In this document: piece by piece, positions 8,526-16,674 of the stretch
Numbering within the stretch: position 1 is the first letter of the stretch
How the letters are laid out: the number at the start of each line of letters is the position of its first letter
NCBI GenBank assembly: GCA_042095835.1
Contig: JBELML010000037.1
Coordinates: 1-45,351 of the forward strand
DNA: 45,351 nt
From: DATFKA01 sp042095835
GTDB taxonomy: Bacteria; Bacteroidota; Bacteroidia; Chitinophagales; Saprospiraceae
Direction: 5' to 3'
Translations under genes and position numbers: made by a program
Notes under the pieces: model-generated
The model's database searches: none
What the model was told of the DNA's origin: nothing
What the model saw: only the letters and a program-made list of their open reading frames with translations

Positions 8526-9683
8526 TTGGACCAAGATTGGCTAAATATCCTTTTGCTTTTTGGCTTTTTACAAGGTGCTTTATTGGGGGGCTTTATTTTG
8601 CTCTCTAAGTTTTTTAAAAGCAAAGCCAATCAATACTTTGCTGGTATCCTAATTGTTATTTCTATTCTGGGAATTCTTCCAGTTCTTATTAATTTTTTTG
8701 GAGAGCAGCCTTTTCTTATTTGCTTGAATGATATCATGTTAGAATTCCTATTCCCGGTCTTCTTCTTTTTCTACTTTGCCAGCTCTCTCCAAGTACCGAT
8801 CATGAAAGATGGAAAAAGAAAACTATTGTATCTGCCTTTTCTGATCGCGGCATCGATTAACATTTGGATTGACCTCGATATGGATTTTCACTTATTCGAT
8901 TTTGGTATAAAGGAGGATAATCCAATTTTATTGACCTATTATTTTTGGGAATACCTAGCAGCAACTGCGTATACTCTTTTTTTAAGCATATGGAGTCTAT
9001 TAGTGATTTTAAAGTATCGAGAGGCGACAAAACAAAGGCTAGGAACAGATTGGTTGTTTCAATTTTGGATGGTATCTAATTTTATTATTTTATTGTGGTT
9101 GGTGGATACCATTACCGATTTGACGATTCATCTGGATTTGGTCAATTGGATTTTCTTGGCTTTGTGCCTTTTATTTTTCTGGATTTCTTATCGTGGCGTT
9201 TATCAATTTAAATTGGCCGAAGATCAATTTGAAATTAGGTCTATTCGGGCGAGTAAGGCAGCAAAAACCCAAGAGAAAGAAGATCCTATTCCAGATTCAG
9301 AAAATGCTTATTTATATCGACTTCAGACATTGATGGAAAGAGAGCATTTATTCCGTGATCCAACTATTAATAGAGACCGTATTGCGGAGAAACTAGGGAT
9401 CAGTAGTGGATATTTCAGTCAAATTTTTGGTACTGTACATGAGGTTAACTTCTCTGAATATCTCAATCAATTAAGGGTAGAGGATGTAAAAAAAATGTTA
9501 GTAGACGCTGACTTTTCCCAATATAGCTTGGTAGCAATTGGATTAGAGGCTGGTTTTAAATCAAAATCTAATTTTTATGCGGTTTTCAAGAAATTGACAG
9601 GCCAGACTCCTGCAGAATTTAAAAAATCTCAAGACCTGACACCTACTTCCCAAAAATCGAAACCAAGGAGCTACCCCGTCTAA
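8526..9683 (+). CDS. Membrane-anchored AraC-family transcriptional regulator
   Basis: 385 residues. The first 235 form about six or seven membrane helices; after a charged linker, residues about 265-370 are an AraC/HTH_18 DNA-binding domain (DRIAEKLGISSGYFSQIFGTV...FSEYLNQLRVEDVKKML and the second helix-turn-helix VAIGLEAGFKSKSNFYAVFKKLTGQTPAEFKK). This membrane-sensor plus AraC layout is common in Bacteroidota. The frame opens after a TAA at 8508 and holds no ATG or GTG before the first helix, so TTG at 8526 is the likely start. The ligand or signal is unknown. Confidence 0.85.
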   Translation: MDQDWLNILLLFGFLQGALLGGFILLSKFFKSKANQYFAGILIVISILGILPVLINFFGEQPFLICLNDIMLEFLFPVFFFFYFASSLQVPIMKDGKRKLLYLPFLIAASINIWIDLDMDFHLFDFGIKEDNPILLTYYFWEYLAATAYTLFLSIWSLLVILKYREATKQRLGTDWLFQFWMVSNFIILLWLVDTITDLTIHLDLVNWIFLALCLLFFWISYRGVYQFKLAEDQFEIRSIRASKAAKTQEKEDPIPDSENAYLYRLQTLMEREHLFRDPTINRDRIAEKLGISSGYFSQIFGTVHEVNFSEYLNQLRVEDVKKMLVDADFSQYSLVAIGLEAGFKSKSNFYAVFKKLTGQTPAEFKKSQDLTPTSQKSKPRSYPV

Positions 9684-9747
9684 GCCTAAGGATCAGTTTA
9701 CCCAAAAATCACCGCCAATTTAATCCTGATTCTTCCCCAACTTCTTT

Positions 9748-9755
9748 TACATTTG
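9748..9755 (+). promoter_or_regulatory. -7 box (TACATTTG) of the ribF-GT2 gene
   Basis: TACATTTG fits the Bacteroidota -7 consensus TAnnTTTG exactly and ends eight bases before the ATG at 9764, implying a nearly leaderless mRNA. The same octamer precedes tyrS and purK in this window. Confidence 0.45.
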
Positions 9756-9763
9756 CACTTGCC

Positions 9764-11758
9764 ATGAAAGTACATCAGGATCTTGAGCATTTGCCTCATT
9801 TTAAGAATGCAGTGATTACCATTGGTTCCTTCGATGGAGTACATCTGGGACACCAGAAAATCATCGAAAGAGTCAACCAATTGGCTAGAGCTAATGATGG
9901 AGAAAGTATCTTGATTACTTTTCACCCTCATCCGCGCTTGGTCGTCTATCCTAAAGATCAAAGCTTACAGTTACTCAATACTATTGATGAAAAGGTCTCT
10001 ACCTTAGAAAAATCTGGTTTAGATCATTTGGTGATTGTTCCCTTTACGGTTGAATTTTCTCAAATGACAGCCGACGAGTATATTGTCGATTTTCTAGTGA
10101 AAAAGTTAAAGCCTAAATTCATCGTTATTGGCTATGATCACAAATTTGGCCTCAATCGACAGGGAGATATTGACTATCTGAAGTTTCACCAAGAGCAATT
10201 TGCCTTTCAGGTTGAAGAAATTGCTAAACAAGAAATTGAAGAAAACAGTATTAGCTCTACTAAAATCCGTCAGGCTATCCAGGCTGGCCAGGTACAAAGG
10301 GCTAATCAATTACTCGGTCATAAATATCTATTGACAGGGGAAGTCATCAAAGGAGAACAAATTGGGAAAACACTAGGCTTTCCGACGGCCAATCTGCAAG
10401 TGGCTGACCAATATAAATTGATTCCACCTAACGGTATCTACGCGGTGGAGGTTTTGCATAAAAATAAACGCTATGGAGGGATGCTCTATATTGGCGATCG
10501 CCCGTCGATCGAGCATCTAACGAATCAAACCATAGAAGTCAATATTTTTGATTTTGATCAACAGATTTATGGCGATCAAATTCAGTTGGAATTGATCGAT
10601 TTTATCCGTGGTGATATGGCTTTTTCTAATTTGGAAGCCTTGAGTGCGCAGTTGGCAAAGGATAAAGTCTCAAGCCTGGAGATTTTAGGTTCGAAACAGG
10701 CGAGGTCGGTTGATCTACAATTGGCGGTAGTAATCCTAAATTATAATGGCAGAGATTATTTAGAGACCTTTCTCCCATCCGTCCTTGCAAGTACCTACGA
10801 GCATTTTGAGATCATTATCGCCGACAATGGATCTACCGATGATTCTTTGGCTTGGTTGGAGCAACAATATCCAGCTATCAAAGTATTGGATTTGCAAGAG
10901 AATTCAGGCTTCGCTGAGGGCTATAACCGAGCTTTGAAACAGGTGGAGGCGGATGTGTATGTTTTACTCAACTCAGATGTAGAAGTAACGCCAGGCTGGT
11001 TAGAACCTATTGTTGACTTAATAGCAGCCGATACTTCGATAGCTGCTTGTCAGCCCAAAATTAGAGCGCAAAAGCAAAAAGATTACTTCGAGTACGCAGG
11101 CGCTAGTGGAGGATGGATGGATGCTTTGGGGTATCCTTTTTGTCGAGGGAGGATTTTTGATGTTACCGAAAAAGATGAAGGGCAATACGATTCTGTCGAG
11201 GAGATATTTTGGGCGACGGGTGCTGCCATGTTTATTCGGTCTGATATTTTTCATGGACTTGGAGGGTTTGATCCAGATTACTTTGCTCACGCAGAGGAAA
11301 TTGATTTATGTTGGAGAATAAAACTAGCAGGATACAAGATAATGGTGCAGCCCCAATCAGTGGTTTATCATGTTGGAGGTGGCACACTGAACTATTTATC
11401 TCCCCGCAAGACCTATTTGAACTTCAGAAACACTTTATTTACCATCCATAAAAACGAATCGAGAGCCAAATTGCTATGGTTGCTGCCACTACGGTTGGTA
11501 TTAGATGGTGTGGCTGCTGGTCTTTTTCTAATGCAAAGTCGCTATGACCACATCAGTGCAATTGTCAAAGCTCATTGGTCTTTTTTTGGGAGTATTTCTT
11601 CTGCTAGAAAGAAAAAGAAAACCTACCAGCAACGAATTAATACCATCAGAATTGGTCCTTCGAGAGTGAAGATAGGACAGTATAAAGGGAGTATTGTTTG
11701 GCAATATTTTCTGCGCCGCAAGAAGTTTTTCAACCGCGTAATAAAAAATAGATCATAG
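9764..11758 (+). CDS. ribF: Fused FAD synthetase/riboflavin kinase (RibF) and family 2 glycosyltransferase
   Basis: One 664-residue frame holding two whole enzymes. Residues 1-308 are RibF: the nucleotidyl-transfer motif GSFDGVHLGH (21-30), ISSTKIRQAI (about 163-172), and the flavokinase motifs GKTLGFPTANL and NGIYAVEV (about 203-230). RibF turns riboflavin into FMN and FAD. After a linker of about 11 residues, a GT2 domain starts at about 320 (LAVVILNYNG), with ADNGSTDDS, LLNSDVEV as the DxD-type metal site, and WATGAAMFIRSDIF; hydrophobic and basic segments end the protein. Each half has its family's usual length, and a stand-alone GT2 would normally begin at this NYNG block, so it looks like a fusion of neighbours through loss of a stop codon. 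The RluA-type gene follows after 4 bases. Confidence 0.9.
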   Translation: MKVHQDLEHLPHFKNAVITIGSFDGVHLGHQKIIERVNQLARANDGESILITFHPHPRLVVYPKDQSLQLLNTIDEKVSTLEKSGLDHLVIVPFTVEFSQMTADEYIVDFLVKKLKPKFIVIGYDHKFGLNRQGDIDYLKFHQEQFAFQVEEIAKQEIEENSISSTKIRQAIQAGQVQRANQLLGHKYLLTGEVIKGEQIGKTLGFPTANLQVADQYKLIPPNGIYAVEVLHKNKRYGGMLYIGDRPSIEHLTNQTIEVNIFDFDQQIYGDQIQLELIDFIRGDMAFSNLEALSAQLAKDKVSSLEILGSKQARSVDLQLAVVILNYNGRDYLETFLPSVLASTYEHFEIIIADNGSTDDSLAWLEQQYPAIKVLDLQENSGFAEGYNRALKQVEADVYVLLNSDVEVTPGWLEPIVDLIAADTSIAACQPKIRAQKQKDYFEYAGASGGWMDALGYPFCRGRIFDVTEKDEGQYDSVEEIFWATGAAMFIRSDIFHGLGGFDPDYFAHAEEIDLCWRIKLAGYKIMVQPQSVVYHVGGGTLNYLSPRKTYLNFRNTLFTIHKNESRAKLLWLLPLRLVLDGVAAGLFLMQSRYDHISAIVKAHWSFFGSISSARKKKKTYQQRINTIRIGPSRVKIGQYKGSIVWQYFLRRKKFFNRVIKNRS

Positions 11759-11762
11759 GCTG

Positions 11763-12491
11763 ATGCTTAAACGATTGGAGATTTTATATCAAGACCAGGA
11801 TTTAATTGTGGTGAATAAACCAGCGGGCATGCTAAGTATACCTGATCGGTTTGTACCCGAAAAACCCAATCTGGTACATCAACTATCCCTTCAATTTGAT
11901 AAAGTGTGGGTGGTTCATCGTATTGATAAGGAGACGAGTGGAGCGATCTGTTTTGCCTTAAATGCTGATGCGCATCGTGCCTTATCTCAGCAATTTCAAA
12001 ATAGAACAATTGGCAAAAAATATTGGGCGCTTTTAGATGGATGTCCTACTCCGAATACAGGAGAGATTGATCGTGCAATTGCACCTCATCCTACGGTGGC
12101 TGGAAAAATGTTGCCGAGCTCCAAGGGGAAGTCTGCACTCACCAAGTATGAGCTTGTAGAAGAATTTCGCTATTTTTCCTTAGTGGAAGCTCAAATTTTG
12201 ACGGGAAGGACACACCAAATCAGAGTGCATTTTGCAAGTATTGGAGTACCATTAGCAGTGGATCCTCTTTATGGGAAACGTTCAGAACTCAAGCTTTCAG
12301 AAATAAAACGTAAAAACTTTCGCATGGGGCAGGAACAACAAGAACGACCACTGATGGCTAGACTAAGTCTTCATGCTCATAAACTTCGATTAGAGCAGCC
12401 ATCAACTCATCAGGAGATTGAAGTAGAAGCGTCTTTGCCTAAAGATTTTAGAGCAACTCTAAATCAGCTCAGGAAGTGGGGCCAGCGATAA
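11763..12491 (+). CDS. RluA-family RNA pseudouridine synthase
   Basis: 242 residues, catalytic domain only, with no S4 domain in front. It isomerises uridine to pseudouridine in rRNA or tRNA. The catalytic Asp55 lies in VVHRIDKETSG; other family blocks are LYQDQDLIVVNKPAGMLS at the N-terminus, KKYWALLDG, and LTGRTHQIRVHFASIGVPLAVDPLYG. The absence of S4 resembles TruC/RluA-type enzymes rather than RluC/D; the exact RNA target cannot be told. It starts 4 bases after the RibF-GT2 stop, so the two are co-transcribed. A tandem CATTA-type repeat follows its stop codon. Confidence 0.92.
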   Translation: MLKRLEILYQDQDLIVVNKPAGMLSIPDRFVPEKPNLVHQLSLQFDKVWVVHRIDKETSGAICFALNADAHRALSQQFQNRTIGKKYWALLDGCPTPNTGEIDRAIAPHPTVAGKMLPSSKGKSALTKYELVEEFRYFSLVEAQILTGRTHQIRVHFASIGVPLAVDPLYGKRSELKLSEIKRKNFRMGQEQQERPLMARLSLHAHKLRLEQPSTHQEIEVEASLPKDFRATLNQLRKWGQR

Positions 12492-12507
12492 TTGAAATTT
12501 TGAACAC

Positions 12508-12547
12508 CATTAAATCATTGCACTATTAAATCATTACACCATTATAA
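12508..12547 (+). repeat. Degenerate 8-base tandem repeat (CATTAAAT type)
   Basis: Five consecutive 8-base units beginning near 12508: CATTAAAT, CATTGCAC, TATTAAAT, CATTACAC, CATTATAA. It fills the gap between the pseudouridine synthase stop and the first recognisable codons of the ArnT-like protein. A similar array lies at about 44740-44780. Confidence 0.6.
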
Positions 12548-14222
12548 ATATTACTTCCTCTGGGCCTGTTTAGGGGCACTTTTTTTTCTACCATTTTTAG
12601 GAGGTGTACATTTATTTGATTGGGATGAGATCAACTTTGCAGAGATCAGCAGAGAGATGATTGTGCAAGGAGATTACCTGAAAGTATTCATTGATTTTGA
12701 GCCTTTTTACCAAAAACCGCCACTCTTCTTTTGGTTCCAGGTGGCTGCGATGAAAATGTTTGGGATTAGCGATTATGCTGCTCGCTTGCCTAATGCTATA
12801 GGTGGAATAATTACCTTGGTAGTGCTCTTTCATATAGGCAAGCGGCTTTATAATGAGCGCTTTGGAAATATTTGGGCGCTTTGCTATTTAGGATCTGTTT
12901 TGCCATTCTTATATTTTAAATCGGGTATCATTGATCCCTATTTTAACCTCTTCATTTTTCTAGGATTATACCACACGATCTTGTTTTATTGGAAAAAGGA
13001 GGGATTTAATTATCCCCTGCGATTCAGTAAATGGTGGTACCTATGCTGGGCGGGTATTTTTATAGGATTAGGCATCTTGACAAAAGGACCTGTTGCCTAT
13101 TTATTAGCGGCTTTGTGCGCATTTGTTTATTGGTTTTATCAGCGTTTTAGGTTTTATATCAGCGTGCCTGCCGCTTTGTTGCTCACGCTTATCGCGCTGC
13201 TCTTACCAGGAGCTTGGTTGTTGGCGGAGACTTGGCTAAATGGGCCAGATTTTGTTCGCGCCTTTATTAACTACAACATTGAGTTGGCCACCACAGAAAG
13301 CGCAGGACACGGTGGGTTTCCAGGCTATCATTTTATTGTCAATCTTCTAGGATGTTTCCCTGCTTCCGTTTTTGCCCTACGGGCCTTTGCAAAATTGCCT
13401 CCTGCGCAGGAAGACTATCAGAATGACTTTAGAATTTGGATGAAGTTCTTGTTTTGGGTGGTCATTATTTTATTTAGCATTGTAGAATCTAAAATTGTCC
13501 ATTATTCCAGCCTTTGTTATTTTCCTATCACCTTTTTAGCGGCTTTAGTGATCTACAAAATCAGCAAAAAGCAGATTGATCTTAAAAAATGGATGAAAGG
13601 CCTTTTGATTGGTATAGCTGCCATCTACGTATTGGTCATTGGCTTAATGCCTATCATTGGATTAAAAGCAGAGCAGATAAAAGGACTCATTGACGACCCT
13701 TTTGCCCAAGCTAACCTGGAGGCCGCGGTGCATTGGACAGGATGGGAAGTCCTTCCGGCCATCTTATTAATTTTTACCGTAGTTTATTTTTTAAGACTAT
13801 ATAAAAAGGGAGATCGACTGACTTCGTTTTTCTACTTATTTGGGCTCAATGCCATTTTTATATTACTCACCTTAGTATTTTTCATCAAGCGTATTGAAGG
13901 CTACTCTCAGCGCGCTAATATCGAATTTTTTAAATCTCTGGAAGGCGAGGATGCCTACATTTACACTTATGGCTATAAGTCTTACGCCCATTTATACTAT
14001 AGTAAGAAAACACCCGAGATCAATCAGGAAATCAGGGGCTGGGATGATGAGAAAAGGCAAAAATGGTTGTTGGAAGGCAAAATTGATAAACCAATTTATT
14101 TTTCTGTTAGGGTTCAGAAGGCGGATCGACTCGAAAAGTACCCAATGTTCGAGCGAATCGGCGAAAAAAATGGCTTTGTTTTCTTCAAAAGAGCACCAAA
14201 GGTCCGAAATCAGGAAGAATAG
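12525..14222 (+). CDS. ArnT/PMT-like membrane glycosyltransferase with no ordinary start codon
   Basis: GT-C type glycosyltransferase (PMT_2/ArnT-like) that uses polyprenyl-phosphate sugars at the outer face of the inner membrane. About 565 residues with about ten membrane helices. The first ATG (12657) lies after coding sequence that must belong to the protein: the upstream in-frame codons read YYFLWACLGALFFLP, then FDWDEINFAEISREM, which is the first helix and the catalytic acidic loop DWDE of this family. The frame is open back to a TGA at 12501, with no ATG, GTG or TTG in it. An ATT at 12525 is the least unlikely start, but it lies inside the repeat. Other features are QKPPLFFWFQ and GLGILTKGPVAYLL. 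A terminator follows. Confidence 0.8.
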   Translation: MKSLHHYKYYFLWACLGALFFLPFLGGVHLFDWDEINFAEISREMIVQGDYLKVFIDFEPFYQKPPLFFWFQVAAMKMFGISDYAARLPNAIGGIITLVVLFHIGKRLYNERFGNIWALCYLGSVLPFLYFKSGIIDPYFNLFIFLGLYHTILFYWKKEGFNYPLRFSKWWYLCWAGIFIGLGILTKGPVAYLLAALCAFVYWFYQRFRFYISVPAALLLTLIALLLPGAWLLAETWLNGPDFVRAFINYNIELATTESAGHGGFPGYHFIVNLLGCFPASVFALRAFAKLPPAQEDYQNDFRIWMKFLFWVVIILFSIVESKIVHYSSLCYFPITFLAALVIYKISKKQIDLKKWMKGLLIGIAAIYVLVIGLMPIIGLKAEQIKGLIDDPFAQANLEAAVHWTGWEVLPAILLIFTVVYFLRLYKKGDRLTSFFYLFGLNAIFILLTLVFFIKRIEGYSQRANIEFFKSLEGEDAYIYTYGYKSYAHLYYSKKTPEINQEIRGWDDEKRQKWLLEGKIDKPIYFSVRVQKADRLEKYPMFERIGEKNGFVFFKRAPKVRNQEE

Positions 14223-14328
14223 TAGAAATTACACTTAAAATTCAAGAAAATGGACAAAGTGCTAAAAACCTAATGGCGAACATCCTGTTATGTTGGCAAA
14301 GGTTTTAGTTAAAAGTAGTTTTGTACAG

Positions 14329-14363
14329 CGCATGTAGATTTTATGTCTACGTGCGTTTTTTTT
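14329..14363 (+). terminator. Rho-independent terminator after the ArnT-like gene
   Basis: A ten-base-pair stem, CGCATGTAGA (14329-14338) with TCTACGTGCG (14346-14355) including one G-T pair, a seven-base loop, then eight Ts. It separates the ArnT-like gene from the AraC regulator that starts at 14426. Confidence 0.85.
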
Positions 14364-14425
14364 ATATCCTTTTCTTTGCTAAATTAGAGTGCAGCCAACC
14401 TTTTTTAAGCGCGAATTTTCCAGGC

Positions 14426-15343
14426 ATGAAGGATATTCCAATTATTAATTTGGATACGGTAGAAGATGAAAGAAACTTCGGTTTCCGGATCGCTACCAAT
14501 CGACAGATATTGGTGCACGAAGATTTGGTGGTCAATCCCTTCGAACCTCACCGCATTAGATTCTATGCCATACTACTCATCTTAGAAGGAGAAGGTCTGC
14601 ATTATATCGATTTTAAAGCTTATCCCTACCAACAGGGGAGTATGGTTTTTATTTCTAAAGAGCAGGTACATGCATTTGAGTATAATGATGATCGCAAAGC
14701 CTTTTTTGTCTTGTTCTCCGAAGACTTTTTAGAAAAAGGCGGCTGGAGTGCGCAATCTAATTTATTGCAGCAATTGAGCCTTTATAATTATCATCTCTAC
14801 CCACCTACCATTCAGTTGGATCAAAATCAGATGGCCGCCTTTACCCAGCTAGCAGAACGGATGACACTGGAGTATAATTCGCCAATGGATGACTTTACAG
14901 TTGATATTATCCATTCGGCGCTTTTTATGTTCTTGAGTATGGCCGAAAGAATCCGTAAACAAAACTCTGAAATCACCGCCATTCCAAAATATCAAGAGGA
15001 ATTCACTAGGTTTCAAAAGCTTCTGCAAAAGGAGGTGCTGAACTCTAGAAAAGTGCAAGATTATGCTGATCAATTACTCGTATCTACTAAGAAATTAAAT
15101 AGGATCACCCAAGCGATGCTAGGAATAAGTGCCAAAGCCTATATAGATGAGGTCTTGATTATCGAAATCAAACGCCTTTTGATGAATACTTCCTCCAGTA
15201 TCTCAGAGATTGCCTATCTATCTGGCTTTAATGAGGTCACCAACTTTGTCAAATTTTTTAAAAAACATACAAAACTCAATCCAAGTGCCTTTAGAAACCA
15301 AATTCAGACGATCATTCGTCAAAGAAGCCCAAAATCTAAATAA
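14426..15343 (+). CDS. AraC-family regulator with cupin-type sensor domain
   Basis: Cytoplasmic regulator of 305 residues from the ATG at 14426. The frame extends upstream through the terminator hairpin, so a longer start is rejected. Residues about 20-130 form a cupin-like ligand domain (LVVNPFEPHRIRFYAILLILEGEGLHYIDFKAYPYQQGSMVFIS). Residues about 200-300 are the paired helix-turn-helix region (VQDYADQLLVSTKKLNRITQAMLGISAKAYIDEVLIIEIKRLL and SISEIAYLSGFNEVTNFVKFFKKHTKLNPSAFR). The effector is not known. The neighbouring exported hypothetical gene, 178 bases downstream, is a possible target. Confidence 0.88.
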   Translation: MKDIPIINLDTVEDERNFGFRIATNRQILVHEDLVVNPFEPHRIRFYAILLILEGEGLHYIDFKAYPYQQGSMVFISKEQVHAFEYNDDRKAFFVLFSEDFLEKGGWSAQSNLLQQLSLYNYHLYPPTIQLDQNQMAAFTQLAERMTLEYNSPMDDFTVDIIHSALFMFLSMAERIRKQNSEITAIPKYQEEFTRFQKLLQKEVLNSRKVQDYADQLLVSTKKLNRITQAMLGISAKAYIDEVLIIEIKRLLMNTSSSISEIAYLSGFNEVTNFVKFFKKHTKLNPSAFRNQIQTIIRQRSPKSK

Positions 15344-15520
15344 GTTTTGGGAACAAAGTCAACATCTTAGTGTTTATTTTACAATAAGCTATTATAGCCA
15401 ACTGACGCAGCCGCGACAGATAGTGTAAGTGTCTTATTTTTACCCTAAAAAATGCCATTTTTACCTGGATTTAAGCGGGTAAATGTCTGAATATTGCAGT
15501 AAAACAAAAACACACGAACA

Positions 15521-16555
15521 ATGAAGCGGACCTCATTTTTAGCACTAATCCTACTCGCTCAAGCTTACTTGGGACAAGTATATGGTCAGAATGATGTCAA
15601 AACATCAATTTTTAATTACCTGTCTTTCCAAGATGTCATTGAGCTAGAGTTGAGTCTCGATTTTGACGCTCAGATCGAGAATAGAAGGAATGATAATAAG
15701 GAAAAAGCCTCACTCAGCTTTGAAAATGCCCTAGGACAAATCGAATCTTGGGACATTAAAGTCAAGCAAAGAGGGAAATTCCGCCGAGCAAAATGCGCAG
15801 GCATGCCTCCTCTAAAGTTATACTTTGATAAAGACGATTTGAAAGCAGCTGGTTTGGCTAAATTCAATGATTATAAACTGGTCAACTATTGTGCTACCGA
15901 TAAGGAACTTGCCAAAGAATTGCTCTTCAAAGAGTTTGCAGCTTATCAAATGTACACCGTCTTGACCGATTATAGTTATCGGGTTCAGATGCTACGGATT
16001 ACCTTTAAGGATACGAAAAGTAAGCGTAAAATGAAGCAGTATGCTTTTCTAATTGAGGATACTGCAGAGTTGCTTGCTCGTACAGAATTAGAGAAATTAA
16101 ATGAAGATGTCATTTATACAAATGCGGATATCCGTACGACTCAAGTACAATCGGTAGCGCTATACCAATATATGATTGGGAATACAGATTTCAATCTACT
16201 GTATCAGCGTAATGCAAAGCTTTTTAGGAAAGGTGAAGACTTAATCGCTATTCCTTACGATTTTGATTATTCAGGACTGGTGAACCCTCCGTATGCGGTA
16301 CCCAATCCGAACTACAAAATCTCTACTTTGACGGAACGTATATTCCTCGGTTTTCCTGATTTACCTGTAGAGCTCGACCAAGCTTACGACTTGTTTACCA
16401 ACAATCGCTCCGAGCTATTTGGCGTTATTGAAAATAACAGTCTGCTAAAATCTTATTCTCGACGTGAGATGAGAAACTACTTACTCAGCTTCTACGATGA
16501 AATGGAGACCTCTTCTTCCATTCTTGAACACTCCGCAGTAGTTGATCAAGAGTGA
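15521..16555 (+). CDS. Exported conserved hypothetical protein (Bacteroidota family, possibly CotH-like)
   Basis: 344 residues with a signal peptide ending in VYGQ at about 23. The body has features I associate with a conserved exported Bacteroidota family: IKVKQRGKFRRAKCAGMPPLKLYF, DYKLVNYC, a KELLFKEFAAYQMYTVLTDYSYRVQMLRITF block, YMIGNTDFN and IPYDFDYSGLVNPPYA. The YDFDYSG and GNTD blocks recall the metal-binding end of CotH/atypical-kinase folds, which would suggest a secreted kinase-like protein, but this is only a resemblance. No operon partner; a strong terminator follows. Confidence 0.7.
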   Translation: MKRTSFLALILLAQAYLGQVYGQNDVKTSIFNYLSFQDVIELELSLDFDAQIENRRNDNKEKASLSFENALGQIESWDIKVKQRGKFRRAKCAGMPPLKLYFDKDDLKAAGLAKFNDYKLVNYCATDKELAKELLFKEFAAYQMYTVLTDYSYRVQMLRITFKDTKSKRKMKQYAFLIEDTAELLARTELEKLNEDVIYTNADIRTTQVQSVALYQYMIGNTDFNLLYQRNAKLFRKGEDLIAIPYDFDYSGLVNPPYAVPNPNYKISTLTERIFLGFPDLPVELDQAYDLFTNNRSELFGVIENNSLLKSYSRREMRNYLLSFYDEMETSSSILEHSAVVDQE

Positions 16556-16589
16556 AAGGAGCAAAAGAAATAAGGAATGAATAAAAATA

Positions 16590-16632
16590 ATAGGGGAGCT
16601 AGTTCTTAAAAAACTAGCTCCCCTATCTTTTT
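16590..16632. terminator. Strong terminator between convergent genes
   Basis: A perfect 15-base-pair stem, left arm 16590-16604 (ATAGGGGAGCTAGTT) and right arm 16612-16626, with a seven-base loop, followed by CTTTTT on the plus strand. It ends the exported hypothetical gene and, with an A-run on its left, can also serve the NhaC gene coming from the other side. Confidence 0.9.
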
Positions 16633-16674
16633 AGCTCAATCCGTGTAATCAGCTAAATCCTCTAAAATCCGTGT

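Noticed and set aside
9764..11758. Treating the RibF-GT2 frame as two genes
   Set aside because: No stop codon, and no start codon with a promoter or spacing, separates the halves in the given sequence; the annotation follows what is written, and the doubt is listed as a finding.
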